DNA of 64,000 bases from assembly GCA_050331095.1 (NCBI GenBank), contig JBHJHE010000022.1, forward strand, positions 62,001 to 126,000, written 5' to 3'. Each line of letters opens with the position of its first letter. The first letter of the stretch is position 1. This DNA is from MED-G105 sp050331095. GTDB taxonomy: Bacteria; Pseudomonadota; Alphaproteobacteria; Caulobacterales; Parvularculaceae. Under the pieces are notes generated by a model. The model did no database searches. It saw only the letters and a list, made by a program, of their open reading frames with translations, and was not told the origin of the DNA. Of the stretch, positions 41,007 to 50,359 are shown in pieces. The position numbers were made by a program, and so were the translations under genes.

Positions 41007-42635
41007 TCAGATACGCGGCGCGGCGGCGCGCACCTCATCCGAGACGTGCGCCGCAAACGGCGCGAAATTCTCGATGAACATCCGCGCGAGCGTCTCGGCT
41101 TGCGCATCGTAGGCGGCCGGGTCGTCCCACGTCGCGCGCGGGTCGAGGATGGCCGCGTCGACGTCCGCGCCTTCCGGCGGCGCCGTCGGCTGCTCGAAGC
41201 CGAAGACCGGGTTCGTCGCCATCGGCGCGCCGGCGAGCGATCCGTCGAGGGCCGCGGAGAGGAGCGCGCGCGTCGCCTTGATCGGCATGCGCCGTCCGAC
41301 GCCGTAACGGCCCCCGGTCCAGCCCGTATTGACGAGCCAGCACTGCGCGCCGTGGCGTTCGACGAGGTCGCCCAGAAGCGCGCCGTATTTGGACGGGTGG
41401 CGGGGCATGAACGGCGCGCCGAAGCAAGCGGAGAACGTCGCCTGCGGCTCCTTCACGCCTTTCTCCGTACCCGCAACTTTCGCCGTGTAGCCGGACAGGA
41501 ACTGATACATCGCCTGGGCGGCCGTCAGCTTGGCGATCGGCGGCATGACCCCGAACGCGTCGCACGTCAGCATAATGATCGATGTCGGATGCACCGCGCG
41601 GCCGTTGGTCGAGGCGTTCGGGATGTAATGGATCGGGTAAGCGCCGCGGGAGTTCTCCGCAAGGCTGGCGTCGTCAAGGTCGAGCGCCCGCGTCGCGGGG
41701 TTCATGACCACGTTCTCCAGCACCGTGCCGAAGCGCTTCGTCGTTGCGTGGATCTCCGGCTCGGCCTCCGCCGACAACCGGATCATCTTCGCGTAGCAGC
41801 CGCCTTCGAAGTTGAAGAGGCCGTTCTCCGACCAGCCGTGCTCGTCGTCGCCGATGAGCATGCGGGCCGGGTCGGCGGAGAGCGTCGTCTTGCCCGTGCC
41901 GGAGAGGCCGAAGAAGATCGCCGCGGCGTCGCCCTTCGGATCAGCGTTTACGGAGCAGTGCATCGGCATGACGCCTTTTGGCGGCAGAAGGAAGTTCAGG
42001 ATCGTGAAGACGGACTTCTTCATCTCGCCGGCGTAGGACGTGCCGGCGATGAGCACGGTCCGCTCGACGAAGTCTACGGCGATCGCCGTCTTTGAGCGGC
42101 AGCCGTGACGTTCGGGGTCCGCCTCGAAGTTCGGCAGATCGACGATCGTGAAGTCCGGCGCCCGGCCGGTCTCCATCGCCCGCTCGCTCATCGGCGGGCG
42201 GACGAGCAGGTGTTGAATGAAGAGCGCGTGCCAAGCGTATTCGGTGAAAACCTGTACGCTGATCGAGTGGTCCTTGTCGGCGCCGCCCTGCAGATCCTGC
42301 GCGAAGAGGGGCGCGCCGGCGACGCTTCTTTCCGCGGCGTAGTCGAGCATGTCGGCGCGCAGCCGCGCGAAGCTCTCCGGGCTCATCGCCCGGGCGTTGT
42401 CCCACCAGATGTCGGCGTCGATCTCCGGCCGGCTGACGATGAACTTGTCGTTGGCGCTGCGGCCGGTGTGTTCGCCGGTCTTCACGACGAGGGGACCGTC
42501 CCTTGCGACGGCGCCCTCGCCGAGGCGGCCCGCGTGCTCGTAAAGCGCCGCGGCGGTCAGGTTGCGCCGATCGTGGGCGCTCGCCTCCAGAAAGGGCGTC
42601 GGCGCGGCGTTCGCCGCTTCGCTCGCTGCGCTCAT
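41007..42635 (-). CDS. pckA: Phosphoenolpyruvate carboxykinase (ATP) (542 aa)
   Basis: PckA turns oxaloacetate and ATP into phosphoenolpyruvate, the entry to gluconeogenesis. Start 42635 (MSAASEAANAAPTPF) removes a long unconserved upstream extension. Motifs: VKTGEHTGRSANDKFIV, the oxaloacetate site AGTSYAGEMKKSVFTILN, P-loop FFGLSGTGKTTLSADP, kinase-2 motif LIGDDEHGWSENGLFNFEGG, and the adenine site NTGWTGGRYGVGRRMPIKAT. Length is normal for the ATP type. It is convergent with RNase T2 and divergent from the gene at 42857. Confidence 0.96.
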   Translation of the reverse strand: MSAASEAANAAPTPFLEASAHDRRNLTAAALYEHAGRLGEGAVARDGPLVVKTGEHTGRSANDKFIVSRPEIDADIWWDNARAMSPESFARLRADMLDYAAERSVAGAPLFAQDLQGGADKDHSISVQVFTEYAWHALFIQHLLVRPPMSERAMETGRAPDFTIVDLPNFEADPERHGCRSKTAIAVDFVERTVLIAGTSYAGEMKKSVFTILNFLLPPKGVMPMHCSVNADPKGDAAAIFFGLSGTGKTTLSADPARMLIGDDEHGWSENGLFNFEGGCYAKMIRLSAEAEPEIHATTKRFGTVLENVVMNPATRALDLDDASLAENSRGAYPIHYIPNASTNGRAVHPTSIIMLTCDAFGVMPPIAKLTAAQAMYQFLSGYTAKVAGTEKGVKEPQATFSACFGAPFMPRHPSKYGALLGDLVERHGAQCWLVNTGWTGGRYGVGRRMPIKATRALLSAALDGSLAGAPMATNPVFGFEQPTAPPEGADVDAAILDPRATWDDPAAYDAQAETLARMFIENFAPFAAHVSDEVRAAAPRI

Positions 42636-42856
42636 GCTCGTATCGCGACCCCCTTGGCGTGAATGCGCGCCGGCTCTCCCCAGCCTTTGGCGCGAAAAGG
42701 CGACGCAAGAGCCGCGCCGCCCCTCTCTCCCACCAAAGACTAAGGCTTCGTCGCCGCCCGCGCGCGCATTTTTTACAGCCGCGTTCGGAAAATATTGACC
42801 GGATGCGCGCGACAACGGGTTCGTAACCAACTGACGAGCCACGCGTAGGGTCCCCG

Positions 42857-43108
42857 ATGGAGACGACGTTCGATTTTCTCGCCGTGTCGCTGTTCATCGC
42901 GACCGCGGGCCTGTTTTTTCATCGTTTGCGCAGCGAAGATCCGCCGCTCGCGCCCTATATGCTCGTCAGCCTTGTGTGCGCCGTCTCCAATTGGCTCGGC
43001 AACAATGGCGGCGAACTCGGCGCGATCTGCCTTCTGACGGCCGGTGCGTTCTTCCTCATGCAAATGGCCAGCGCGCCGTTCGACGAAGACGCCGAGGGCA
43101 AACGCTGA
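42857..43108 (+). CDS. Small membrane protein, possible XrtV-system accessory protein (83 aa)
   Basis: The product has three hydrophobic stretches: FDFLAVSLFIATAGLFFHRL, YMLVSLVCAVSNWLGNNGGE and LGAICLLTAGAFFLMQMA. From memory it resembles the small accessory protein found with exosortase V, which also starts METxFD and has an N-x-LGN motif after the second helix. That fits the exosortase gene about 5.6 kb downstream. The match is from recall only. It is divergent from pckA and opens the polysaccharide locus. Confidence 0.55.
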   Translation: METTFDFLAVSLFIATAGLFFHRLRSEDPPLAPYMLVSLVCAVSNWLGNNGGELGAICLLTAGAFFLMQMASAPFDEDAEGKR

Positions 43109-43223
43109 GGCCGGCCGCGCGGCGCGCGTCGCGACCCTTTCCGCGCATTTTAGTTAGTTTATTGAGCGAGCGCACACGTTTCGCGTTTACCGCGATCCTC
43201 GACGATTGGTCAGAGGACGGCGC

Positions 43224-44552
43224 GTGGCGACGTTGAACGAAATCGACGAGGCGAGGCTCGCCGCGCCGTCCGGCGCCGTCGCGGACCCCGAACCCGCGCG
43301 GCCGGCGCCGGGCGTTCCCCGGCGCGCCGACGGCGAGCGGCCCCACGCCGCGATCATCGTCGAAAACATGACCGTGCCGGCGGACCGGCGCGTGTGGCAA
43401 CAGGCGCTCGCCCTGCGCGACGACGGCTGGCGGGTCAGCGTCGTCACGCCGAAGGCGGGCGAGTTTCGCGCGCCCTACGAAGTGCGCGAGGGCGTCACGA
43501 TCCTGCGCCATCCCTTGCCGATCGAGGCGCGGGGCCTTGCGGCGTATGCGGCGGAGTACGCGACCGCGCTCGCCTGCGAGACGGCGGCGCTCTTCAAGCT
43601 CGGCCTTAAGGACGTCGACGTCGTCCAGATCTGCAACCCGCCCGACTTTCTGTTCCTGCCGGCCCTTGTCGCCAAGGCGTTCGGCGGCGCCAGGATCGTT
43701 TTCGACCATCACGATCTGACGCCGGAGCTGCTCGCCGACAAGATCGCCGGGCGCGGCGGCCCGGGCGCGTCGCTCGCCCGACGCGTCCTGCCGCCGATCG
43801 CGAACTGGGCGGAGCGCCGGACGTTCCGCGCCGCCGACCAGGTGATCTCGACGAACGGCGCTTTTCGCCAGATCGCGATCGACAAGGGCGGTAAAGCGCC
43901 GAACGACGTAACCGTCGTCTATTCCGGCCCCGATCTCGACAAGGTCGGCGACGTCGCGCCGGACCCGGACCTTCGTAAAGGCGCGAAGACCGTGTTTCTC
44001 TGGGTCGGCGTCATGGGCTCGCAGGACGGGCTCGACCTCATGCTCGAAGCCGTCGACGCCCTGCGCGATCTGCCGGGCGGGGACGATATCCGCGTACTCG
44101 TCGCGGGCGATGGGCCGGAGCGCGCGGCGACCGAAAAGCTGGCGGCCGAGCTCGATCTTCTGGACGTCGTCGACTTTCTCGGCTTCGTCACCGGCGAGCG
44201 GCTGCAGCGCGCTTTCGCGAGCGCCGACATCGGGATCGGGTCGGATCCGAAAAATCCGTTCAATGACCGCCTGGCGATGAACAAGGTCATGGAGTACATG
44301 GCCTGGCGCTTGCCGATCGCCATGTTCGACCTCGCCGAATGCCGCAAGATCGCCGGCGACGCCGCGCTCTACGCCGCGAACAACGACCCCCTCGCCCTCG
44401 CCGCCAACCTGTCGAACCTCGCCGCCTCGCCCGCTGCGCGCGCCGCAAAGGGAGCGCTCGGCCGCCAGCGGCTTGAAGCGGAGTTTTGCTGGGCCCGCCA
44501 AAAGGACGCGTACCTCAATGTGTGCCGACGGCTCCTCCCCGACGTCGATTGA
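43224..44552 (+). CDS. Glycosyltransferase family 4-type protein (442 aa)
   Basis: GTG 43224 is preferred to the TTG at 43206 because AGAGGA lies 7 bases upstream. It has a GT-B fold: AAIIVENMTVPADRRVWQQA, FDHHDLTPELLADKIAG, then the C-terminal donor lobe FLWVGVMGSQDGLDLMLEAV, VLVAGDGPERAATEKLAAEL, VDFLGFVTGERLQRAFASAD and a nucleotide-sugar binding region NKVMEYMAWRLPIAMFDLAE. It probably adds a sugar to the lipid-linked repeat unit of the exopolysaccharide. Its end overlaps the next gene by 35 bases. Confidence 0.88.
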   Translation: MATLNEIDEARLAAPSGAVADPEPARPAPGVPRRADGERPHAAIIVENMTVPADRRVWQQALALRDDGWRVSVVTPKAGEFRAPYEVREGVTILRHPLPIEARGLAAYAAEYATALACETAALFKLGLKDVDVVQICNPPDFLFLPALVAKAFGGARIVFDHHDLTPELLADKIAGRGGPGASLARRVLPPIANWAERRTFRAADQVISTNGAFRQIAIDKGGKAPNDVTVVYSGPDLDKVGDVAPDPDLRKGAKTVFLWVGVMGSQDGLDLMLEAVDALRDLPGGDDIRVLVAGDGPERAATEKLAAELDLLDVVDFLGFVTGERLQRAFASADIGIGSDPKNPFNDRLAMNKVMEYMAWRLPIAMFDLAECRKIAGDAALYAANNDPLALAANLSNLAASPAARAAKGALGRQRLEAEFCWARQKDAYLNVCRRLLPDVD

Positions 44553-45435
44553 CGCCGCGCCGCGCGTTTCGGTCGTCGTCCCGCATTGGAACGACCTCCC
44601 CCGCCTTGCGCGCTGCCTGGAGACGCTCGAGGCCCAGTCGCTGGCGCGCGCCGCCTACGAGATCATCGTCGCCGACAACATGACGCCGGGCGGGCTCGGC
44701 GACCTCGCCGAGCGTTTTCCCGCCGTGACGTGCGTCGAGGCTCGCGAACGCGGGGCGGCCTGTGCGCGCAACGCCGGCCTCGCCGTCGCACGCGGCGACG
44801 CGATCGCGTTCATCGACGCCGATTGCGAAGCCCATCCCGACTGGCTCCGCGAGGGGTTGGCGAGCCTTGACGACGCGGAACTTTGCGGCGGCGCTGTCGA
44901 CGTCACGATCGCACGCGTCGGCGCGCCGAGCCCCGTGGAGAGTTTCGAGAAGGCGTTCGCGTTCCATCAACGGGACTATGTCGAACGCAAGGGATTTTCG
45001 GTGACCGCTAACCTCTTCGCCCGCGCGGAGGCCGCCCGCGCCGTCGGCCCGTTCACCAACGGCGTCGCCGAAGACAAGGAATGGTGCGAGCGCGCGGGGG
45101 CGTTGGGCTTTCGTTTAGTTTTCAACGCTAACGCAATTGTACGGCATCCGGCGCGCACGACGTGGCGCGAACTTGTCGCGAAGTGGGACCGGTTGATCCG
45201 GGAACGGTGGAACGGCCGCGATCGGCGAGGGGGGCTCGCGCGCGTCCAGTGGGCCGCGCTCGCGGTGGCGACCGCCCTGTCGGCGGGGCCGCACCTCGCG
45301 GTCGTCGCCGCCAGCCCGCGGCTCGATGGCCCCCGGGAGCGCCTTGCCGCCGCTGCGACGCTGACGCGCATCCGCGTATGGCGCGCCGGCAGAATGTTGG
45401 CCTTGCTGTGGGGCGCCCCGCCCCGCAGCGCTTGA
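44518..45435 (+). CDS. Glycosyltransferase family 2 protein (305 aa)
   Basis: The start at 44518 lies inside the upstream gene by 35 bases. GT-A motifs: VSVVVPHWNDLPRLARCLET, YEIIVADNMTPGG, GAACARNAGLAVARGDAIAF and the DxD-like IDADCEAHPDWL, then TANLFARAEAARAVGPF and AEDKEWCERAGALGFRL. The C-terminal 90 residues carry hydrophobic segments that may touch the membrane. Part of the exosortase-linked polysaccharide cluster. Sugar specificity unknown. Confidence 0.87.
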   Translation: MCADGSSPTSIDAAPRVSVVVPHWNDLPRLARCLETLEAQSLARAAYEIIVADNMTPGGLGDLAERFPAVTCVEARERGAACARNAGLAVARGDAIAFIDADCEAHPDWLREGLASLDDAELCGGAVDVTIARVGAPSPVESFEKAFAFHQRDYVERKGFSVTANLFARAEAARAVGPFTNGVAEDKEWCERAGALGFRLVFNANAIVRHPARTTWRELVAKWDRLIRERWNGRDRRGGLARVQWAALAVATALSAGPHLAVVAASPRLDGPRERLAAAATLTRIRVWRAGRMLALLWGAPPRSA

Positions 45436-45452
45436 GAGTTAAGGAGCGATCG

Positions 45453-46349
45453 ATGCGCAACGCGATTGGTCTTGTATCGATGGCCGCGGCGATCGCCGTC
45501 GCCGGCTCGGCGACCGCGGTCGCGGCGTCCGGCGCGCGCGACGTGAAGAGCGGCGCGACGCAGGTCGTCGCCACGCTCGGCGAGCGTGAAATCACCTTAA
45601 GCGAGCTGCGCATCGAGATGCAGCGCCTCCGGCTCAACCCCGCGAGCCCTGACGCGGAGCGCTTGGCGCTGAGCGGCCTGGTCGAACGCGAACTCCTCGC
45701 CGAGGCGGCGCGCGAGACCGGCCTCCACCGCAAGCCCGACGCCCTGGCGCGTATGCGCGCGGCTGAAACTCAGGCGCTTGCGGAGTTGTTCTACGCGTCG
45801 GCGAGCCTGCCGCTCGAGCCGACGCGCAGCGAAATCGAAGACTTCATCGCGAAGAACGCAAGCCTCTTCCGGGAGCGGCGGATCTACGACTTCCAGGTTC
45901 TGACCTTGCCGAGCGAGGCGTTTACGGACGAATTGACGCCGTTGTTCGACGAGTCGGAGGATTTCTCCGCCTTCGAGAAGGCGTTGACGCAAGCGGGCGT
46001 CGACTACGCGTTGGGACCCGCGCGCCGCGACGGCGCGACGTTCCCGAAGCCGATCCGCGAACAGCTCGCCGCCTACGGACCGACGGACAATGTGGTCCTG
46101 CGCGGGCCGGACCGCACCGAGATCTACAAAATCCTCTCGTCCGAGCCTTCGGACGCCGACCCTGAGACGTTCGGGCCCCTCGCGCGGCGCTTGCTGCTTG
46201 AGCGCGCCGCGAGCGAGCGGGGCCGCAAGCTGATCGACCGCCTCAAGGCCGAGGCGAGCCTGACGATCCACCGCGAAAGCGCGCGTCCGGAAGAACCCGC
46301 CCAGGCCGTCGCGCCGACGGCGGCGGCCGCGACCCCGACGGAACGGTGA
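45453..46349 (+). CDS. epsD: EpsD-family peptidyl-prolyl isomerase-like lipo/periplasmic protein (298 aa)
   Basis: AAGGAG precedes ATG 45453. A signal peptide (IGLVSMAAAIAVAGSATAVA) leads to a SurA-like N-terminal helical region (VVATLGEREITLSELRIEMQ, LVERELLAEAARETGLHRKP) and a degenerate rotamase domain (ERRIYDFQVLTLPSEAF, FEKALTQAGVDYALGPARRD). The EpsD family is found in exosortase-type exopolysaccharide loci and is thought to help outer-membrane export. No Cys is seen at the signal end, so a lipoprotein is not supported. The tail is Ala/Pro-rich. Confidence 0.8.
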   Translation: MRNAIGLVSMAAAIAVAGSATAVAASGARDVKSGATQVVATLGEREITLSELRIEMQRLRLNPASPDAERLALSGLVERELLAEAARETGLHRKPDALARMRAAETQALAELFYASASLPLEPTRSEIEDFIAKNASLFRERRIYDFQVLTLPSEAFTDELTPLFDESEDFSAFEKALTQAGVDYALGPARRDGATFPKPIREQLAAYGPTDNVVLRGPDRTEIYKILSSEPSDADPETFGPLARRLLLERAASERGRKLIDRLKAEASLTIHRESARPEEPAQAVAPTAAAATPTER

Positions 46350-46356
46350 GCCGCCG

Positions 46357-47763
46357 ATGGGCCTCGCCGATTTTCTACGCGTCGTTCTCTACCGCAAGCT
46401 GATCATCGTCTGGTCAGTGGTGCTCGCCGGCGTCGTCGCCGCGGCGGCCGGCGTCTTGTTGCCGAAAAAGTACGTCTCGACGGCGATCGTTCAGGTCGAC
46501 GCCGTGCAGCGCAACAACCTCACGGGCAATATCGACCACCGGGTGAGGGTCGCGGATTTTCTCGGCCAACAGGCCGCCGTTGCGGCGAGCCGCACCGTGG
46601 CCCTCGCCGTCATCGAACAATTGGGCGACCAGGGCTTTTTGAACCTTGCGGACTATCGCGAGCGCTGGCGGCGCCAGACCGGCGGCGAGCTCGTCGCCGG
46701 CAACGACCTCGATTTGTGGGCGGCCGACGAACTCCTCAACAGCCTGACGATCGAGGCGAGCGCCCAGCAAAGCACGCTGACGGTCGCCTTCCGCGGAGAC
46801 GAGCCGGCCCAGGCGGCGCGCATCGCTAACGCCTTCGCGACAGCCTACATGGACGTCGTCATTGAACAGAAGAAGCGCCGCTCATCGCGCAACGCCGCGA
46901 ACTTCTCGGAAGAAACGCGCGCGCTCGCGGAAGAAGTCGTCAACGCCCAGCGCGACCTCGCCGACTTCCGCGAAGAATCCGGCATTCTGCCGATCGGCAC
47001 CAACGGCGTTGAGTCCGCGGAGATGCAGCTTGCGACTCTGACGGCTCGCCTCGCCGACGCCCGCGCAGACAACACCGAAGCCCAGTCGTTGCGCCGTCAG
47101 GCGGAGAACACGCCGCGGGCGGAGCTTGTCTATTTTCCGGTGCCGGAGGACGCGCTCGCCGCGCGCCAGGCGCAGTTGGCGCTCAACGAGACGCGGCTTC
47201 GGCTGTCGCGCATTGCTGACCGGTACGGTGAGACGTATCCAGACTATATCGAAGCCGCGCAGGAGGCGCGCGATCTCGAAAACCGAATTCTCGCCGGGAT
47301 CCGCGACCGCGCCAACTTCGCTGAACGTCGGCTCGAAGCGCTTGAAAGCGAAGCCGCGGACATCTCCACCGCGGCGTCGGCCGCGCAAAGCACGCGCGAC
47401 GCCTACGATCTATTGAAGAACAAAGTCACGGCGAGCCAGGACACGTTCAACCTCCTCGCGACGCGCTCGCTCGAAGAAGCGTTGCAGTCGCGCGTCGATA
47501 CGACGGACGTTCTGCTACTCGCCCGCGGCGTGCCGCCGTCGCGGCCCGCGACGCCGCCCATGGCCGTCATCGTCGCCCTTGGCGCCGTCGTCGGTGCGGT
47601 TCTGGGCGGTTCGATCGCCGTCTTCGTCGAGTTTTTCGAGGGGCGCCTGCGTTCCGCCGACATGGTGCGCTCGATCCTGCGCGCGCCGGTCATCGGCGAG
47701 CTTGATCCGAAGGCCCTGCGCGCGCCCTCGTCGCGCGACGGCGCATTGGGGATAGCGCCATGA
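46357..47763 (+). CDS. Polysaccharide chain-length determinant (Wzz/EpsF-type) protein (468 aa)
   Basis: This co-polymerase type membrane protein sets polymer length. It has an N-terminal membrane helix (LIIVWSVVLAGVVAAAAGVL) followed by PKKYVSTAIVQVD, a long periplasmic coiled-coil domain (about residues 150-390), and a C-terminal helix (MAVIVALGAVVGAVLGGSIA). Just before the last helix is the Pro-rich PPSRPATPPMA of the Wzz family. It overlaps the kinase-like gene by 4 bases (ATGA), as expected for a split chain-length/kinase pair. Confidence 0.9.
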   Translation: MGLADFLRVVLYRKLIIVWSVVLAGVVAAAAGVLLPKKYVSTAIVQVDAVQRNNLTGNIDHRVRVADFLGQQAAVAASRTVALAVIEQLGDQGFLNLADYRERWRRQTGGELVAGNDLDLWAADELLNSLTIEASAQQSTLTVAFRGDEPAQAARIANAFATAYMDVVIEQKKRRSSRNAANFSEETRALAEEVVNAQRDLADFREESGILPIGTNGVESAEMQLATLTARLADARADNTEAQSLRRQAENTPRAELVYFPVPEDALAARQAQLALNETRLRLSRIADRYGETYPDYIEAAQEARDLENRILAGIRDRANFAERRLEALESEAADISTAASAAQSTRDAYDLLKNKVTASQDTFNLLATRSLEEALQSRVDTTDVLLLARGVPPSRPATPPMAVIVALGAVVGAVLGGSIAVFVEFFEGRLRSADMVRSILRAPVIGELDPKALRAPSSRDGALGIAP

Positions 47764-48719
47764 AGATGATCGCCCAGGAGCGCGCGCTCGAAGAAGACGT
47801 CGATCAAGACGTTGACGCGGAGGACGCCGACGAGACCGCTGCGCGGAGCGGGTCGTCCGAACTCGTTGAAAACGGCGCGCATGCGGACGGCGAGCCCGGC
47901 TGGGGCGCCGGCGCGGCGCTCGTCCAGGCTGGCCGCCTCGACGCCCACGCCTTACGCAAGATCGTCGAAGCGCACGAGCGCACCGGCGTCTCGTTCGTTG
48001 AAATCGCCGCGCGGCTCGGTCTTGTGGAGCGCAACGATCTTCAGGTCGCCCTCGCGATCGAACGCGGCCTTTTGCGCGCCGACGCCATGGGCGCGCCGAT
48101 CCCGCCGGCGCTCATCGGCGTCCACCGGCCGAATTCGGCGCTGACGGAGCATTTCCGCGCCGTTCGCACGAACCTCGTGACCATGCGCAACGCGGACAAA
48201 TTGGGCCTCACCGCGATCGCGTCGCTGGAGCGCCGCCGGGAGGCTGATTTCTTCGCCCTCAACCTCGCCGCCGCCTTCGCCGAGCTTGGCAAGACGGTGC
48301 TGCTCGTCGACGCGGACCTGCGCGCCCAGCGGCTAGAGCGTCTGTTCGGCCTCGACGGCGGGGCGACGTTGCGCGACGTCTTGCGCGGCGCGGCGCCGCC
48401 GCTCGCCGCCGTGCGGGAGACCGTCGTCGCCAATCTGGACGTCGTGCCGGCCGGCCGGCCGGGCGCCGACGCCCAGGAAGCCTTGTCGCGGCCCGCGCTG
48501 CGCGAAGTGCTCAACGCCTACGCGGCGCGCTACGACCATGTGATGGCGCTGTCCTCGCCCTTCGAGGGCGTCGCTGACGGACGGTTCGTGTGGGCCGCCT
48601 GCGGGCAGGCGATCATCGCCGTGCGCCAGCACGAAGACCGCGTGGACCAGTTGCGCCGGCTGCACAAGGCGCTGCGTCAGGTCGGGGCGGAGGCGACCGC
48701 CGCCGTTCTCGTTCGATGA
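47760..48719 (+). CDS. EpsG/CpsD-like chain-length kinase homologue lacking its P-loop (319 aa)
   Basis: An N-terminal domain (AALVQAGRLDAHALRKIVEA, ISVEIAARLGL-like stretch) resembles the part found in EpsG and GspE N-terminal domains. The C-terminal half has a MinD/BY-kinase fold with LTEHFRAVRTNLVTMRNADK, TVLLVDADLRAQRLERLFGL (Walker A') and TLRDVLRG. The normal Walker A (G-x-G-K/R-S/T) is absent: at about residues 151-166 the chain reads ASLERRREADFFALNL. There is no Tyr-rich tail. It is therefore likely a non-catalytic partner of the Wzz protein just upstream, with which it overlaps. The start ATG is certain from the overlap. Confidence 0.82.
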   Translation: MKMIAQERALEEDVDQDVDAEDADETAARSGSSELVENGAHADGEPGWGAGAALVQAGRLDAHALRKIVEAHERTGVSFVEIAARLGLVERNDLQVALAIERGLLRADAMGAPIPPALIGVHRPNSALTEHFRAVRTNLVTMRNADKLGLTAIASLERRREADFFALNLAAAFAELGKTVLLVDADLRAQRLERLFGLDGGATLRDVLRGAAPPLAAVRETVVANLDVVPAGRPGADAQEALSRPALREVLNAYAARYDHVMALSSPFEGVADGRFVWAACGQAIIAVRQHEDRVDQLRRLHKALRQVGAEATAAVLVR

Positions 48720-50359
48720 CGGACGTTCCGGCGGCGGGCGCGTTGGCGCGCTTCTTCGCTCCATCCGACGCGCCAGACGCTGAGGATCGGCGCGAGTGGC
48801 CGACCGTCGCGCTCGCCCTCGCGGCGGGCTGGATCGCGCTTTACCTGCCGGCTTACGCTGATTTCGCCACGGACGCCTGGCGCCAGGACCGTAACGCGCA
48901 CGCGCCGTTCATCCTCGCCATCTGTTTCGGAACGGCCTGGGCGCGGCTTGATGCGCGCCGTCGCGCGTGGCCCACGCCCTCGACGCGCGAGGTCGCCGCC
49001 GGGGTCGGCGTACTCGGCTTCGGGTTGTCGTTCTTCATCCTGGGGCGGATCGCCGAGGCCGCCCTCGTCGTTTCGGCGACGCAGACGTTCGTCGCGGCGG
49101 GCCTCGTCCTCGCGACGTTTGGCGTCGCCGGCGCGCGGGGCCTGTGGTTTCCGCTCGCCCTGTCGATCTATCTCTGGCTCTGGCCGAGCTGGGTGATCGA
49201 CGCCCTGACCTTTCCCCTAAAGATGTTCGTTTCAAGCGCGGTCGCCGACATGATGTACGCGCTCGGCGAGCCCGTCGCCCATTCCGGCGCGACGCTCTCC
49301 GCCGGGCCCTATCGCTTGCTCGTCGCCGACGCCTGCGCCGGTTTGAACTCGCTCGTGGCCTTGACGTCGGTCGGCGCGGTTTACCTTTACGCTGCGCGCC
49401 GCCCGTCCCTGACGGCGAACGCGATCGTCCTTTTGGCGCTCGCGCCGGTCGCCGTCCTGGCGAACGTCCTTCGTGTCGCGCTCCTGGTACTGATTACGCT
49501 CCATCTCGGCTACGACGCCGGCCAGAGCTTTCTCCACGACAGCGCCGGCATCGTCATGTTCGCTGCGGCGCTCGCGCTTGTCTTTATCGTCGACGCCGTG
49601 GCGAGCGCGATCTTCAAAGGCGCCCCGCGCGCCGCGCCCGCGGCCCCGTTGGAAGCGCCGGTTCGTTCCGCGCCGAAGCGTCTCGCGGCTTTGTTGCTCG
49701 CCGCCATGCTCGCCGCCGCGGCCCTCAGCGCCGGCGGCGCCGCGCGCGGAACCGGGAGCGCGCCGGCGGCGCCCGATCTTGAGGCCCTCCTGCCCGATGC
49801 GTTCGGCCGGTGGCGGCGCACGCCGCTCGCCGACGTCGTTCTGCCGGCGGAAAGCGAGCTCGCTCCAGGCGAGGCGGTCGTCTATCGCGCTTACACGGAC
49901 GACCTTGGCCGCACGGCGACGCTCGTCGTCGCCTACGGACCGCCGCTCGGCGACGGGGTGCGCCTGCACCGGCCTGAGCGGTGCTATGTCGCCCAAGGCT
50001 TTTCGATTTTGTCGCGGCGCATCGGCGCCGCCTCGGGCGTCGCGCCGGGCGGCGCGTCGACGCCGGTCGTCCATATGGCGACGGAAGACGCGACGCGGCG
50101 CGAGGCGGTGAGCTATGTCCTGCGCGACGGGTCCGACTTCGTCGTCGCCGCGCCGGAGCGCCAGCTCAACGTCTTCAGGCGTCTCGTCGGCGGCGCCAGC
50201 GCCGACGGCGCCGCGCGAGCGGACGGCGCGCTTGTGCGCATCTCGACCGTGTACGGCGCAGCGCCCGACTTCGACGTCCATGAAGACTTCCTCGAAGCCT
50301 TCGCCGGCGGCCTCAGCGCCCCGGCGCGCGTGGTCGTCTTCGGCGGGCCCGCATCGTGA
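48716..50359 (+). CDS. Exosortase fused to an EpsI domain (547 aa)
   Basis: Exosortases are multi-pass membrane transpeptidases that process proteins with PEP-CTERM-like tails. Eight or so helices fill residues 30-300. The catalytic triad is present: Cys207 in VADACAGLNSLVAL, Arg253 in ANVLRVALLVL, and His274 in FLHDSAGIVMF. An EpsI-type periplasmic domain follows (about 345-545: LEALLPDAFGRWRRTPLADV, GEAVVYRAYTDDLGRTATLV, GVRLHRPERCYVAQGFSILS). The gene overlaps both neighbours by 4 bases. No PEP-CTERM target is seen in the window. Confidence 0.9.
   Translation: MTDVPAAGALARFFAPSDAPDAEDRREWPTVALALAAGWIALYLPAYADFATDAWRQDRNAHAPFILAICFGTAWARLDARRRAWPTPSTREVAAGVGVLGFGLSFFILGRIAEAALVVSATQTFVAAGLVLATFGVAGARGLWFPLALSIYLWLWPSWVIDALTFPLKMFVSSAVADMMYALGEPVAHSGATLSAGPYRLLVADACAGLNSLVALTSVGAVYLYAARRPSLTANAIVLLALAPVAVLANVLRVALLVLITLHLGYDAGQSFLHDSAGIVMFAAALALVFIVDAVASAIFKGAPRAAPAAPLEAPVRSAPKRLAALLLAAMLAAAALSAGGAARGTGSAPAAPDLEALLPDAFGRWRRTPLADVVLPAESELAPGEAVVYRAYTDDLGRTATLVVAYGPPLGDGVRLHRPERCYVAQGFSILSRRIGAASGVAPGGASTPVVHMATEDATRREAVSYVLRDGSDFVVAAPERQLNVFRRLVGGASADGAARADGALVRISTVYGAAPDFDVHEDFLEAFAGGLSAPARVVVFGGPAS

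Noticed and set aside
48326..48345. GGCTAGAGCG inside the kinase-homologue gene as a further repeat copy
   Set aside because: Only the seven-base end matches; the sequence around it is ordinary coding sequence.
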